Shown: piece by piece, positions 11,890 to 22,087 of the stretch | How the letters are laid out: each line of letters begins with the position of its first letter | How positions within the stretch are numbered: the first letter of the stretch is position 1 | Assembly (NCBI GenBank): GCA_028687375.1 | Contig: JAQUAG010000001.1 | Coordinates: 228,664-292,663 of the forward strand | Direction of reading: 5' to 3' | DNA: 64,000 nucleotides | Source of the DNA: Arcobacteraceae bacterium | GTDB lineage: Bacteria > Campylobacterota > Campylobacteria > Campylobacterales > Arcobacteraceae | Position numbers and translations under genes: made by a program | The notes under the pieces: model-generated | The model's input: only the letters and a program-made list of their open reading frames with translations | The model's database searches: none | What the model was told of the DNA's origin: nothing

Positions 11890-13539
11890 TTAGTGAGCAG
11901 TAGCTCCATCAGCTCCAATACCAGTTTGACATCTGATATCTTGTGCTTCATATGCATCTCTATCAATTTGAGCTCTTTCAGAGTTATCAGTTATAGAGAA
12001 GAACCAAATTCCAATAAATGCTACAGTTACAGAGAAAATAGCTGGATATTTGAATGGGAAAATAGGACTTTCATTATGGAAAGTATCTACCCAAACAGTT
12101 GGTCCAAGAATAACAAGGATAATTGCAGTAGCAAGTCCTAAGCTTCCACCAATTACAGCACCTCTTGTTGTTAATTTACTCCAGTAAATAGACAAGAAAA
12201 GAATAGGGAAGTTTGAAGATGCAGCAATAGCAAATGCAAGACCAACCATAAATGCAATATTTTGTTTTTCAAAAGCAATTCCAAGGATAATAGCAACGAT
12301 ACCAAGTACGATTGTAGCTATTCTAGAAACTCTCATCTCTTTTGCTTCATCAACTTTTCCTTTTGCAAAAACATTTGCATAAAGGTCATGCGAAACAGCT
12401 GAAGCCCCTGCAAGTGTAAGTCCTGATACAACCGCTAAGATTGTAGCAAAAGCAACTGCTGAGATAAATCCTAAGAATAAGTCACCACCAACAGCTTGAC
12501 TTAAATGGATAGCTGCCATATTAGAACCACCGATTAATTTTCCAGTTTCATCAAAGAAAGTAGGATCATTTGTAAGCATTACAATAGCACCAAAACCGAT
12601 GATAAAAGTTAAGATATAGAAATATCCAATGAAACCTGTTGCAAAGAATACAGATTTTCTAGCTTCTTTTGCATCAGCAACTGTAAAGAATCTCATAAGA
12701 ATATGTGGTAAACCAGCAGTTCCTAACATAAGAGCCATACCAAGAGAGATAGCTGAAATAGGATCACTTACAAGTCCACCTGGAGCCATAATTGCATCAC
12801 CTTTTTCATGAATTTCTACTGCTTTTGCAAATAAACTTTCAAATGAAAAATCAAATGAATAAAGAACAGCAAGAGCCATAAATGTAGCACCTGAAAGAAG
12901 TAAAATAGCTTTAATAATTTGTACCCAAGTAGTTGCAAGCATACCACCAAACGTTACATATAAAATCATTAAAATACCAACTAAAATAACAGCTACTTCG
13001 TAATCAAGTCCAAAAAGTACTTTGATAAGTTGTCCTGCTCCAACCATTTGTGCAATTAGATAAAGTGCAACAGTTACAAGTGAACCAATAGCAGCTAATG
13101 TTCTAATTGGTGTTTGACCAAGTCTATATGAAGCAACATCAGCAAATGTATATTTACCAAGATTTCTTAATTGTTCTGCAACCATAAATAATATGATTGG
13201 CCAACCAACAAGGAAACCAATAGAATAGATAAGTCCATCATAACCTTTCATATAAACAAGACCAGAAATTCCTAAGAATGATGCTGCTGACATATAATCT
13301 CCAGCTATCGCCATACCATTTTGGAAACCTGTGATTCCTCCACCAGCTGTATAGAAATCTTTAGCAGTTTTAGTTCTTTTAGCTGCCCAATAAGTGATAC
13401 CTAAAGTAGCACCAACAAAGATTAAAAACATAACAATTGCTGACATATTGACACTTCTTTGTCCTTCAACTCCCATATCTCCACCAGCTGCAAAAACACT
13501 AACAGCTAATAATGTTAAAAGTAATACAATTTTCTTCAT
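11890..13539 (-). CDS. actP: sodium:solute symporter, ActP-like (acetate/monocarboxylate)
   Basis: A 549-residue SSS-family transporter: an N-terminal signal-like segment ending FAAGG, then about 13 membrane helices including [22 protein letters not shown] and [20 protein letters not shown], the ActP/SSS signature region. It probably takes up acetate or a similar short carboxylate with Na+ or H+. It is preceded by a DUF485 gene with a one-base TAATG overlap, the same pairing as E. coli yjcH-actP. Substrate is inferred from family and neighbour only. Confidence 0.9.
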   Translation of the reverse strand: MKKIVLLLTLLAVSVFAAGGDMGVEGQRSVNMSAIVMFLIFVGATLGITYWAAKRTKTAKDFYTAGGGITGFQNGMAIAGDYMSAASFLGISGLVYMKGYDGLIYSIGFLVGWPIILFMVAEQLRNLGKYTFADVASYRLGQTPIRTLAAIGSLVTVALYLIAQMVGAGQLIKVLFGLDYEVAVILVGILMILYVTFGGMLATTWVQIIKAILLLSGATFMALAVLYSFDFSFESLFAKAVEIHEKGDAIMAPGGLVSDPISAISLGMALMLGTAGLPHILMRFFTVADAKEARKSVFFATGFIGYFYILTFIIGFGAIVMLTNDPTFFDETGKLIGGSNMAAIHLSQAVGGDLFLGFISAVAFATILAVVSGLTLAGASAVSHDLYANVFAKGKVDEAKEMRVSRIATIVLGIVAIILGIAFEKQNIAFMVGLAFAIAASSNFPILFLSIYWSKLTTRGAVIGGSLGLATAIILVILGPTVWVDTFHNESPIFPFKYPAIFSVTVAFIGIWFFSITDNSERAQIDRDAYEAQDIRCQTGIGADGATAH

Positions 13540-13856
13540 TATTTATCTCCCTTTGCAACATCTTTTTTGATAGCTTTTGTTAAGTCATCAAATTCAGTAT
13601 TTGCTCTATTTGTATAGATTCCAGTTAAAACAAATGAAACTAAAATTATGATAACTCCAACAGGAATTCCAACAGTAGTAACTCCTCCACTTAAACTAGC
13701 CCCCAGTAATTCTTTATCAAATGCTATAGTTAAGATAAATGCATAATACATTACTAACATAGTAATTGTAAGTTTTAAAGCAAAAGAACTTCTTTTTTGT
13801 ATAAGTTCTTGGTACTTTGGATTTGCTTTGATTTTTTCAATCATTGTTTTGTCCAT
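13539..13856 (-). CDS. DUF485 small membrane protein (YjcH-like)
   Basis: A 105-residue protein with two membrane helices (about 28-48 and 62-84) and charged ends. The start [22 protein letters not shown] matches the DUF485 pattern of a short region ahead of a two-helix hairpin. Its stop codon overlaps the actP ATG (TAATG), so it is cotranslated with the symporter and probably serves as an accessory subunit; the mechanism is unknown. AAGGAGAAT precedes its start. Confidence 0.88.
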   Translation of the reverse strand: MDKTMIEKIKANPKYQELIQKRSSFALKLTITMLVMYYAFILTIAFDKELLGASLSGGVTTVGIPVGVIIILVSFVLTGIYTNRANTEFDDLTKAIKKDVAKGDK

Positions 13857-14084
13857 AATATTCTCCTTTTTTTATTTTCATTTGAAGTCTAAGTTTTGTA
13901 AATAGCATTAGAATAGCATTGTCGTTTTTTTGTTACAGTTAAATTTTAAATGTTACTATAAGAAATACTTTTATAATAGAATCTTATAAAAGAGGGAGAA
14001 AATTCCACAACTACTCTTTTTCTCGGGGATTAAACCTCTTTTTGGTACAATCTCAAAATAATAATGATATTTAGAAGGAAAAAA
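13857..14084. promoter_or_regulatory. divergent promoter region, DUF485-actP versus DUF2892-purM
   Basis: This AT-rich spacer must hold promoters for both directions. On the plus strand TACAAT at 14046-14051 is a good -10 box, with the leader ending in AGAAGGA before the ATG at 14085. On the minus side only the AAGGAGAAT ribosome site is clear. No operator with convincing symmetry was found. Confidence 0.45.
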
Positions 14085-14303
14085 ATGAATACATATGACA
14101 AAATAAGAAATTTTTGTGGAAAATTTAGGATAGTTTTGGGGATAGTTGTTATTGCCCTTGGATTTTACTTTATAGGGGAAGATGAAATCTATAATCTTTG
14201 GTTCGCATTAGGAGCTATACCACTTATAGCTGGACTTACAGATTTTTGTCCCATTTGTATCGTGACTAAAAAATGTACAATTACACCTAAAGGAGAAAAA
14301 TAA
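14085..14303 (+). CDS. small DUF2892-type (YgaP-like) membrane protein
   Basis: A 72-residue protein with two membrane helices (about 12-32 and 40-57) and a short tail with the cysteine cluster CPICIVTKKC. Helix pattern and ending resemble DUF2892 inner-membrane domains. The ATG at 14085, with AGAAGGA five bases upstream, is preferred to an in-frame ATG at 14064 that has no ribosome site. The stop codon directly abuts the purM ATG, so the two are cotranscribed. Function unknown. Confidence 0.75.
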   Translation: MNTYDKIRNFCGKFRIVLGIVVIALGFYFIGEDEIYNLWFALGAIPLIAGLTDFCPICIVTKKCTITPKGEK

Positions 14304-15299
14304 ATGGCAACTATTTCGTATAAAGATGCTGGAGTTGATATTGATGCTGGAAACAGCTTTGTTGAAAATATAAAACCTTATGTAAAATCTACAAGAATTC
14401 CAGGAGTTCTTGGTGGAATTGGTTCGTTTGCTGGTGCTTTTGAACTTCCAAAAGGCTACAAAGAACCTGTAATATTAGCTGGAACTGATGGTGTTGGTAC
14501 AAAATTAAAACTTGCAATTGATAGTGGAATTTTTGACACAGTTGGGATTGATTTAGTTGCTATGTGTACAAATGATTTACTTTGTAATTTTGGGGAGCCA
14601 TTATTTTTCCTAGACTATTATGCAACTGCGAAACTTGAAGTTGCAGAAGCTACACAAGTTGTAAAAGGTATTGCTGAAGGTTGTATAAGAAGTGAATGTG
14701 CATTGATTGGTGGAGAAACTGCTGAGATGCCAGGGATGTACAAAGAGGGAGATTTCGATTTAGCTGGTTTTTGTGTTGGAATTGCAGAAAAATCTGAAAT
14801 GAATAGAATCGAACAAGTACAAGCAGGAGATGTTTTAATTGCACTTCCAAGTAGCGGTGTTCACTCAAATGGATTTTCATTAGTGAGAAAACTTTTACTA
14901 GAAAAATTAGGGATGAAATTTGAAGATGAGTTTAATGGACGAACTTTAATCGAAACTCTACTAGAACCTACTAGAATTTATGTAAAAGAGTTCAAAGCAA
15001 ACAAAGATAAAATCAATGCTTTAGCACATATCACAGGTGGTGGGATTATTGAAAATCTTCCAAGAGTACTTCCAGACCATTTAAGAGCAAGAGTTGAAAA
15101 ATCAAAAGTGAGAGTATTACCAATATTTGAACTTATGGGAAAACATGTAGAAGAAAATGAGATGTATAGAGCATTTAATATGGGTGTGGGGATGATATTT
15201 GTTGTAAATCCTGCAAATGTTGAAGCTGTACTTGCGAATACAGATGGATACGTTATTGGAGAGATTATCACAGGTGATAAAGGGTGTGATTTAGTCTAA
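14304..15299 (+). CDS. purM: phosphoribosylformylglycinamidine cyclo-ligase (PurM)
   Basis: AIR synthetase, fifth step of purine synthesis: ATP-dependent ring closure of FGAM. The 331 residues start with YKDAGVDIDAGNSFVENIKP and contain LAGTDGVGTKLKLA, DLVAMCTNDLLCNFGEPLFFLDY, ALIGGETAEMPGMY and HITGGGIIENLPRVLP, all hallmark AIRS motifs. The ribosome site AAAGGAGAAAA lies in the end of the preceding small gene. Confidence 0.97.
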   Translation: MATISYKDAGVDIDAGNSFVENIKPYVKSTRIPGVLGGIGSFAGAFELPKGYKEPVILAGTDGVGTKLKLAIDSGIFDTVGIDLVAMCTNDLLCNFGEPLFFLDYYATAKLEVAEATQVVKGIAEGCIRSECALIGGETAEMPGMYKEGDFDLAGFCVGIAEKSEMNRIEQVQAGDVLIALPSSGVHSNGFSLVRKLLLEKLGMKFEDEFNGRTLIETLLEPTRIYVKEFKANKDKINALAHITGGGIIENLPRVLPDHLRARVEKSKVRVLPIFELMGKHVEENEMYRAFNMGVGMIFVVNPANVEAVLANTDGYVIGEIITGDKGCDLV

Positions 15300-15330
15300 A
15301 AGACTATCTCACCTCTTCACTTTTAAACTC

Positions 15331-17526
15331 TTAACTCTTAATTTCCAATGGTAAAGTTATGGTGAACATAGCTCCAAAATCACTATTTTTTGCATTTAAA
15401 GTACCATGTAAATGTTTTTCAATTATCTCTTTACTCATATAAAGTCCAAGTCCTGTCCCTTGAGATTTATGTTTAGTAGTAAAATAGGGATCAAATATTT
15501 TTACTAAAATATCTTCTGGTATCCCACCACCATTATCTGTTATAGTGATAATAGCTTTATTGTCATTTTTTTCTAAAGCAATTTTTACAAAAGGATTTTC
15601 TACCTTTTTATGGATAAGAGCATCCTTCGCATTATTGATAAGATTGATGATAACTTCTGAAAGTTCCCCTATAACCATCGTTATTTTAATTGGTTCAATA
15701 GTATCTATTTCATTAATAAGTTTTATATGATTATTTTGCAAAGATGCTTTTATAATATCAATAGCATTATGAAGTCTATCTTGTAAAATAACCTCTTTCA
15801 TCTCTTTTTTTTCTTTAATATAATCTCTAAAAGTATCAATAGTCAATGAGAGATGTTTTGTTGTCTTAACAATATTGTTTAGCATCTCATTTTCTTTTTT
15901 ATCATCAAGTATACCAAATTCTTTCTGCATCAATATGCCACTAGCTGCGGTACTAATAAGACTTAGTGGTTGTCTCCATTGGTGAGCAATATTTCCTATC
16001 ATCTCTCCCATTTGAGCATTTTTAGTTTGATCAGCTATAAACTTTTGTTGCTTTTCTTTTAGTTCTTCATTTTCTTTTTCTACACTAATATCACTTATAT
16101 AGCCTATATAATGTGTAATAACTCCCTCTTTATTGCGTACTACTATAGTGTTATCTGTTACCCATTTGAGTTTATTAGTTTTTGTTAAAACTCTATATGG
16201 TTGGTGTTTAAAATAATCTTTTTGATTTATACTTCCCTCTTTTACCTCTTCTGTAACTCTTTGTATATCGTCTTTATGAACACAATCTCCATACGTGATA
16301 GTTTGATTGAGGAATTCATCTTTTTCATATCCTAGAAGCTTACTTACACTATTAGAGACATAATCAATGCTCCAGTTTGAATCATTATTCCATTTGAATA
16401 AAACGGATTCACCTTTATCAAAAAGAGAGAGCAGAAGGTTTTGCTCTTGTGTAATCTCTTTAAGATTAAGATTCAAATTAGCAAGTTTTTGTTTTGCATG
16501 AATCTGTTTAATAATAAAATAAAATATTAAAATAGATAGGATAAACATAGCAGATTGAACAATAAAAGTATTTCTGATAGTTGAGTTTAAAATAGGACTC
16601 TTTTCATAAGAGACAATCCACGCTAAAACTTTATTTTCAAGTGGATTTTTGATAGGTAAAAAAGAGATAACTTCAAGTTTATCTATATTATTGTGTGGGG
16701 TTACACAAAGAGAGAAAGGGTTCCCCTTAGAGATTTTACTGTTAATCTCCTCACTATAAGGAGCTAACTTTTTCCCATTCTCCTCTATACATCTTTTTTT
16801 ATTGTGGATATCTGTAAGGGTAAGCATATAATTTTTATTTTCACTACTTTGTACATATTTTAAGATGAGGTCATCTCTTTTCCATGTATTAGTTTCAAAA
16901 ATCTTTTTATCAACAATAAAATGGGAGTGAATATTACTAATATGGTTAAGATACCATTGGAAACTATCACTAGAAAAAGAGATCTCTATTGCTCCTATAT
17001 GATTATGGTTTTTATCAAATATTGGATAAACATTTCTAAAAGCATGGGCAGTTTTCCCTTGTGCAAATCCTCTAAAAATTTCTTTTGTTTTATTTACATA
17101 GGCAAAATCAGCTCTATCTTTTGTTAAATCATCTCCAAATTTTGAGATTTTGTGGGCTCTATAAAAGACTCTATTATTAGGAAAAATAAAATGATACTGT
17201 AGAACTCCCTCCTCTTTAAATATCTTATACATAGGAGTTACTAACTTATGAAACTCTTCTCTAAGTTCATTTTGTTTTTGAGGAGTGGATGCGTATGCAA
17301 GCTTCAAAATCTCTATAATCTTATCATTTGAGATAGTTATAGCATAAGAAGAATCAGCAACTTTTTTTTGAGTTTCTAATAAAACTTTATAGTGAGTTGA
17401 AAGAATGTTAAGTTTATTTTCTAAAACAATTCGTGTAGTATTATTTAAATTTGCGGAGGTCATATAATATATAGCCCCATTAAATCCAAGAAATAATAGT
17501 ATTAATAATATAATCTTTGGTTTCAT
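15331..17526 (-). CDS. membrane sensor histidine kinase with PAS domain
   Basis: The 731 residues are laid out as TM1 (5-23), a large periplasmic sensor (about 24-317), TM2 (318-340), a short coiled linker, PAS (about 375-480) and kinase core. The phosphoacceptor His515 is in GNIAHQWRQPLS; the ATP site has N-box NNAKDA (631-636), DNGGGIP (664-670), FDPYFTTKHKSQGTGLGL and a complete end. The periplasmic part resembles two-lobed Cache-type ligand sensors. No response regulator is adjacent. Two c-di-GMP enzymes with similar sensor architecture follow on the same strand. Ligand unknown. Confidence 0.9.
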   Translation of the reverse strand: MKPKIILLILLFLGFNGAIYYMTSANLNNTTRIVLENKLNILSTHYKVLLETQKKVADSSYAITISNDKIIEILKLAYASTPQKQNELREEFHKLVTPMYKIFKEEGVLQYHFIFPNNRVFYRAHKISKFGDDLTKDRADFAYVNKTKEIFRGFAQGKTAHAFRNVYPIFDKNHNHIGAIEISFSSDSFQWYLNHISNIHSHFIVDKKIFETNTWKRDDLILKYVQSSENKNYMLTLTDIHNKKRCIEENGKKLAPYSEEINSKISKGNPFSLCVTPHNNIDKLEVISFLPIKNPLENKVLAWIVSYEKSPILNSTIRNTFIVQSAMFILSILIFYFIIKQIHAKQKLANLNLNLKEITQEQNLLLSLFDKGESVLFKWNNDSNWSIDYVSNSVSKLLGYEKDEFLNQTITYGDCVHKDDIQRVTEEVKEGSINQKDYFKHQPYRVLTKTNKLKWVTDNTIVVRNKEGVITHYIGYISDISVEKENEELKEKQQKFIADQTKNAQMGEMIGNIAHQWRQPLSLISTAASGILMQKEFGILDDKKENEMLNNIVKTTKHLSLTIDTFRDYIKEKKEMKEVILQDRLHNAIDIIKASLQNNHIKLINEIDTIEPIKITMVIGELSEVIINLINNAKDALIHKKVENPFVKIALEKNDNKAIITITDNGGGIPEDILVKIFDPYFTTKHKSQGTGLGLYMSKEIIEKHLHGTLNAKNSDFGAMFTITLPLEIKS

Positions 17527-17592
17527 CTTCTACCCTTTTTGTAAGACAGTAGATAATTTTACAATAAATAATATTTTATTTAGTATAACTAT

Positions 17593-19410
17593 TTATTCAC
17601 TTTTTGATAAGACTACCTTATTTCTTCCTTTCTTTTTCGCTTCATATAATGCAATATCAGCATCTTTATAAAGAGTTTCTTTATCGTAAATCTCAATAGC
17701 TCGTTGACATACCAATCCAATTGAAACTGTGATATGTTTATCAATTGAACTAAAATTATGCTCTATAGTTAACTCTTCAATAGAGCTTCTTATATAGTTA
17801 GCAAATTCAAATGCTTTAGTTCTATCATCTGCAGTAAAAATAATAGCAAATTCCTCACCACCTAGTCTAAAAGCTAAATCATCAACTCGCTTGAGAGAAT
17901 TCTTGAGACATTGAGCTACAGCTATAAGAACATCATCTCCTTTACTGTGCCCATAATTATCATTGTATTGTTTAAAAAAATCAATATCTAAAATCATCAT
18001 ACAAATAAGAAGATTCTTTCTTTTCGCACCATTTATAATTTTTGGAAACATTGTATTAAAGTATCTTCTATTAAAAATATGGGTTAACCCATCAGTGATA
18101 GAAAGCTCTTCAACTTTTTTCTTATCTGTGATATTTTGTCTTATTGCTGTATAACCAATTTTCTCTTTTTTCCTATTGTAGATGGGAGAGATAGTAGCTT
18201 TTACCCAATAATCTTCTCCACTTTTTGTAAGATTATGGATTTGACCTTTCCATATTTGATTGTTTAGAAGAGTATTCCACATCTCTGTATAAAAAGTAGC
18301 ATCAGTATCTGGATTTTTTATAATTCTATGATTTTGTCCTATAAGTTCCTCTTTTGAATAACCACTTACATCACAAAAAGCCTGAGAAAGAGATGTTATA
18401 TTTCCATTTAAATCAGTTGTTGAGGTGATAACAGTTTCATCTATAAGTTTTGTATATTGTTGAAGTCGTTCGTGGGATCTTTCAAGTTTAGAGATAAGGT
18501 TATTAAAACCAAAGTTTACAACAAAGAAAACAATTATAATTGAGAGTGAAAATACGAAAAACATATTTTCAGCAAAAGTCTTAAAATTATCTTTTTGTAG
18601 AGTTAAATCTTGGAAGAATACAAATTTTGCAACAACTTTTCCACTATAATCAGGAACGTCAAAAGAGAAAATAGAGATATTTTTCCCCTCATATGAGATG
18701 TCAAATTTTAAAGGGAGAGTTGCTATATCAGGAAGGTACCGCAAAATTCTACTATCTGATATATTCGTATATAGTAAAGAGTTATTTTTAGATTTTAATT
18801 TTGTTGAATAAACATCAAGTAAGGCATCAACAGAATTAAAAAATGTTACAACATCTATTATCTTTTTAGGAGAAATTCCTAGCTCAAAAGCACCGATATA
18901 ACTATCTTGATAAAACAATGGGATGAAAATTCTATAAGAAAAACCATGTAGTCCAACTTCAAATCCAGAGATAATAGTTTGTTGTTTATGTACTTTTGTT
19001 ACCATAGGACGAATCTTCGCAATATCATCGTCATAAAATTCAACTTTATGAAGCCGAAGAAATGTAGTTCCATCTTTTCTATGGAAGTGAAATTGCTCTA
19101 GATAGGGATCATCAAGTTTTAATTCATTGTATTTATCTTTTGAAAGAGTTAATAATTTTTCTCTATCATTTGAAGCTATAGCTTTGAGCATATCATTAGT
19201 AATAAACTTTTTTGCAACAATTGTATATGTGTCAATGAAATTTCTTTCTATATTTTTTTCAAAAGAATCCTTTATCTTATCAAAATGAATTTGATTTGTT
19301 TTTTCTAGTTCATCACTTTGGTACTGATAAAAAAGATAAAAGAAAGTTCCAAATGATAAAAGAATAATCGATGTGATAAAGAGTAATGTTTGGTTTTTAA
19401 TACTAAGCAT
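17593..19410 (-). CDS. membrane diguanylate cyclase with periplasmic sensor and PAS
   Basis: The 605 residues comprise TM1 (8-28), a periplasmic Cache-like sensor (about 30-280), TM2 (282-303), PAS (about 320-430) and GGDEF (430-600). The active site GGEEF (517-521) is intact, and an inhibitory RxxD site (508-511) lies five residues before it, so it should make c-di-GMP with product feedback. The gene follows the GGDEF-EAL gene by two bases and precedes the histidine kinase gene by 66 bases. Confidence 0.93.
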   Translation of the reverse strand: MLSIKNQTLLFITSIILLSFGTFFYLFYQYQSDELEKTNQIHFDKIKDSFEKNIERNFIDTYTIVAKKFITNDMLKAIASNDREKLLTLSKDKYNELKLDDPYLEQFHFHRKDGTTFLRLHKVEFYDDDIAKIRPMVTKVHKQQTIISGFEVGLHGFSYRIFIPLFYQDSYIGAFELGISPKKIIDVVTFFNSVDALLDVYSTKLKSKNNSLLYTNISDSRILRYLPDIATLPLKFDISYEGKNISIFSFDVPDYSGKVVAKFVFFQDLTLQKDNFKTFAENMFFVFSLSIIIVFFVVNFGFNNLISKLERSHERLQQYTKLIDETVITSTTDLNGNITSLSQAFCDVSGYSKEELIGQNHRIIKNPDTDATFYTEMWNTLLNNQIWKGQIHNLTKSGEDYWVKATISPIYNRKKEKIGYTAIRQNITDKKKVEELSITDGLTHIFNRRYFNTMFPKIINGAKRKNLLICMMILDIDFFKQYNDNYGHSKGDDVLIAVAQCLKNSLKRVDDLAFRLGGEEFAIIFTADDRTKAFEFANYIRSSIEELTIEHNFSSIDKHITVSIGLVCQRAIEIYDKETLYKDADIALYEAKKKGRNKVVLSKSE

Positions 19411-19412
19411 TT

Positions 19413-22055
19413 TTATAATATTTCCTTTGGTAAAGTTTGAACTGGAGCTGAGAAATAATAACCTTGAGAATATTCAACCCCCAAAAATTTAAGAGTTTTC
19501 AGAATATTTTCATCTTCTACAAATTCAGCTATTGTTTTAATATTCATCTGTTTTGCAAAACTAATAATAACAGATACAACAGCATATGATTCTTTATTTT
19601 CGTGAATATCTTTGATAAGGGAACCATCTATTTTTATAAAATCGGCTTTGAGTTTGATAAGATATTCAAAATTACTATAACCACTTCCAAAGTCATCAAT
19701 AGCTATTTTACAACCATACGATTTCACTTTTTCAACAAAGCTAAGTACCTCTTCATAGTTTCCATCAATAGATTCAGATTCAACTATTTCAAAAACAACC
19801 CTTTCTCCAATCCCATCATATCGTAAAAGAAGCGATAAAATAAGTTCATTTATCGACTTGTTTACAATATCTTCCATCGTGATATTGATAGAAAATTCCT
19901 CTTCCCGATTACTAAAAGTTTCAAAAGTTTTTTCTAACATAATAGTTGTAAGTTGGATATATTGTTTTGTTTTTTTAGCAATATCAAGAAAAAAATAAGG
20001 AGAGATAACCTTTCCATCTTCCCCAATCATCCTTACAAGAGCTTCATATTTTTCATATTTGTTAGTTTTATTATTAACAATAGGTTGAAAAAATGGGACT
20101 ATTTTATCATTAGCAATAGCATTTTTAATTTTTTTAGCCCAAAAGATATTTTTTTCATAGAGTGTATTTAAAGAAATTTGATCATTATAAACAATAAAGT
20201 TCTCTTTTTTATTTCTTGAAATTCTAAGAGCCATATCAGCTGTTAATCTTATTGAAGAAGAATTCTCAAAACTAATTCCACAACTCATAGTTAAATCTAT
20301 CTTTTCATCATTTATAGTAAATGTTTTTTCTTCAAGTTCTTTTAGAATTTCACCTATTATTACAATAAAATTTTCCTTATCTGTTGTATCACAAAGGATA
20401 ACAAACTCATCTCCATTTTGTCTATAAATATCTCCATCTTTACATAACATTTTTGTGATTTTTTGCAATCTTTTTGCAAATTCTTGTAAAGCAGCATCCC
20501 CAAAATGATGCCCATAAAAATCATTTATTTGAGAAAACCCATCTATATTGATAAGAGCAAGGGCTGGATTTTTGCAATTTTTAAGGTCACTATCAAGTCT
20601 TGTTCTTGATGCGAGGGAGGTTAATGAATCAAAATTAACCATATCTAGTAGTTGTTTCTTTTGATCTATAAGCTCTGTTATATCTCTTCTAATTGAGAGA
20701 TATTCAATTGTCTCTCCATACTTATTTGTAACAGGGGTAATAACAGCATCTGTCCAATAATAACCACCATCTTTTGTTTTGTTTTTGACTATCCCTCTCC
20801 ACACTTGTCCATCTTCAATCGTTTCCCAAAGATTTTTAAAAGCCTCTTTTGGCATATCTGGATGTCTTACAATACTATGTGGTTTTCCTATAAGTTCATC
20901 ATGGGTATAGCCACTTGTTTTTTCAAAAGATTCATTTGTATAGGTGATGATTCCTTTTAAATTTGTTTTACTTACTAAGTTTGTACCATTTATAGATTTT
21001 ATATAGGCACTATTGTACGAGGTAGTGTCTAGAAGCTCTTTAAATAAATTATTGAACTCCTCGGCTATTTTAGAAAGTTCGTTATTTTCTGAGATGATCT
21101 CATTATAGTTTTCATGATTCTTTATCGCTTTTATAGACTTTCTTAGGTGTAGAAGAGGATTTAAAAAAAGAGATTTTGTAGCTTGTCGTGATACAAAAAG
21201 AGAAAGTAATAAAGCTATTATACAGATAGCTAGAAATTTGATATAGAGTAAATTTCTTTGATGATTTATTATGGTTTGATCGATGATATGATTAGCATAG
21301 AGTTTTGTATTACCATCATATACAAGCGAATCTACAATCTTATTATTTTTATTTGTTTGGATATTTGTTTGGATAATCTTATCTTTTCCAGCATCAAAAT
21401 AGATAGGATAGTTAAGTGTTTTATTAAGTAAAAGAAGATCGTTAACACCCAAGAAATAAGCAGTTTTTACATAACCAACAACTTTTTTTTCATTTAATAT
21501 CTCATGGGTAAAACAAAATCCCAACTGATTATCTTGAAAGTTAGAATTGAGTCTAGTTAGACATTTGGATTGTGTGAAAATACTCTCTTCAATAAGAGGT
21601 GTTTTATTTTTATCTATAAAATATTTTTTTCCATTTTCACTAATCGTATATCCTCTAAAATAGGTATGAAATTGAGTTCCATTTTTAATCAAAGAGTAGC
21701 CCGTATCATTGAAAAGTATTATTAAAGATGAATCTTTGTTAGAAAGAACTCTATCTGTATGTATTAAAAGTTGTTTTAGTGTTGCATCATAAATCTCTTT
21801 TGATTGAACTTTATTAAGAAGAGAGAGTGATTCAATAACTTTATTATTCTCTGCAAGAGCAAGGGTGTTTTTAGTCACCTCTTTTTCAATATTTTGAATA
21901 TAGGAGATTATCTTTTCCTTATCACTTGCGAGTCTAAGTTTTACTTTTTCATCATAAAGTTCATTGATAGTTGTAAGATAAAGGTAACCACCTGCAACCA
22001 ATGTAATAAAAAATATCCCAAAAGTTTGCAAAAATAATTTAAGATAAGTACTCAT
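19413..22055 (-). CDS. membrane GGDEF-EAL protein, probable c-di-GMP phosphodiesterase
   Basis: The 880 residues comprise TM1 (8-28), a periplasmic sensor (29-268), TM2 (269-290), a HAMP-like linker, PAS (350-465), GGDEF (about 470-625) and EAL (about 640-880). The cyclase motif reads NGDEF (547-551) and no RxxD precedes it, so cyclase activity is doubtful. The EAL site is complete: EAL 671-673, Asn724, Glu756, Asp787-Asp788, Lys808, Glu844, Gln864. The net activity is therefore probably c-di-GMP hydrolysis, opposing the cyclase encoded two bases downstream. Confidence 0.92.
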   Translation of the reverse strand: MSTYLKLFLQTFGIFFITLVAGGYLYLTTINELYDEKVKLRLASDKEKIISYIQNIEKEVTKNTLALAENNKVIESLSLLNKVQSKEIYDATLKQLLIHTDRVLSNKDSSLIILFNDTGYSLIKNGTQFHTYFRGYTISENGKKYFIDKNKTPLIEESIFTQSKCLTRLNSNFQDNQLGFCFTHEILNEKKVVGYVKTAYFLGVNDLLLLNKTLNYPIYFDAGKDKIIQTNIQTNKNNKIVDSLVYDGNTKLYANHIIDQTIINHQRNLLYIKFLAICIIALLLSLFVSRQATKSLFLNPLLHLRKSIKAIKNHENYNEIISENNELSKIAEEFNNLFKELLDTTSYNSAYIKSINGTNLVSKTNLKGIITYTNESFEKTSGYTHDELIGKPHSIVRHPDMPKEAFKNLWETIEDGQVWRGIVKNKTKDGGYYWTDAVITPVTNKYGETIEYLSIRRDITELIDQKKQLLDMVNFDSLTSLASRTRLDSDLKNCKNPALALINIDGFSQINDFYGHHFGDAALQEFAKRLQKITKMLCKDGDIYRQNGDEFVILCDTTDKENFIVIIGEILKELEEKTFTINDEKIDLTMSCGISFENSSSIRLTADMALRISRNKKENFIVYNDQISLNTLYEKNIFWAKKIKNAIANDKIVPFFQPIVNNKTNKYEKYEALVRMIGEDGKVISPYFFLDIAKKTKQYIQLTTIMLEKTFETFSNREEEFSINITMEDIVNKSINELILSLLLRYDGIGERVVFEIVESESIDGNYEEVLSFVEKVKSYGCKIAIDDFGSGYSNFEYLIKLKADFIKIDGSLIKDIHENKESYAVVSVIISFAKQMNIKTIAEFVEDENILKTLKFLGVEYSQGYYFSAPVQTLPKEIL

Positions 22056-22087
22056 TGATTCCCCTCCCTTTTTTTAATACAATTGAA

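Noticed and set aside
15292..15306. TAGTCT-AAA-AGACTA as terminator of purM
   Set aside because: Only six base pairs, no T-run; too weak to list as a terminator.
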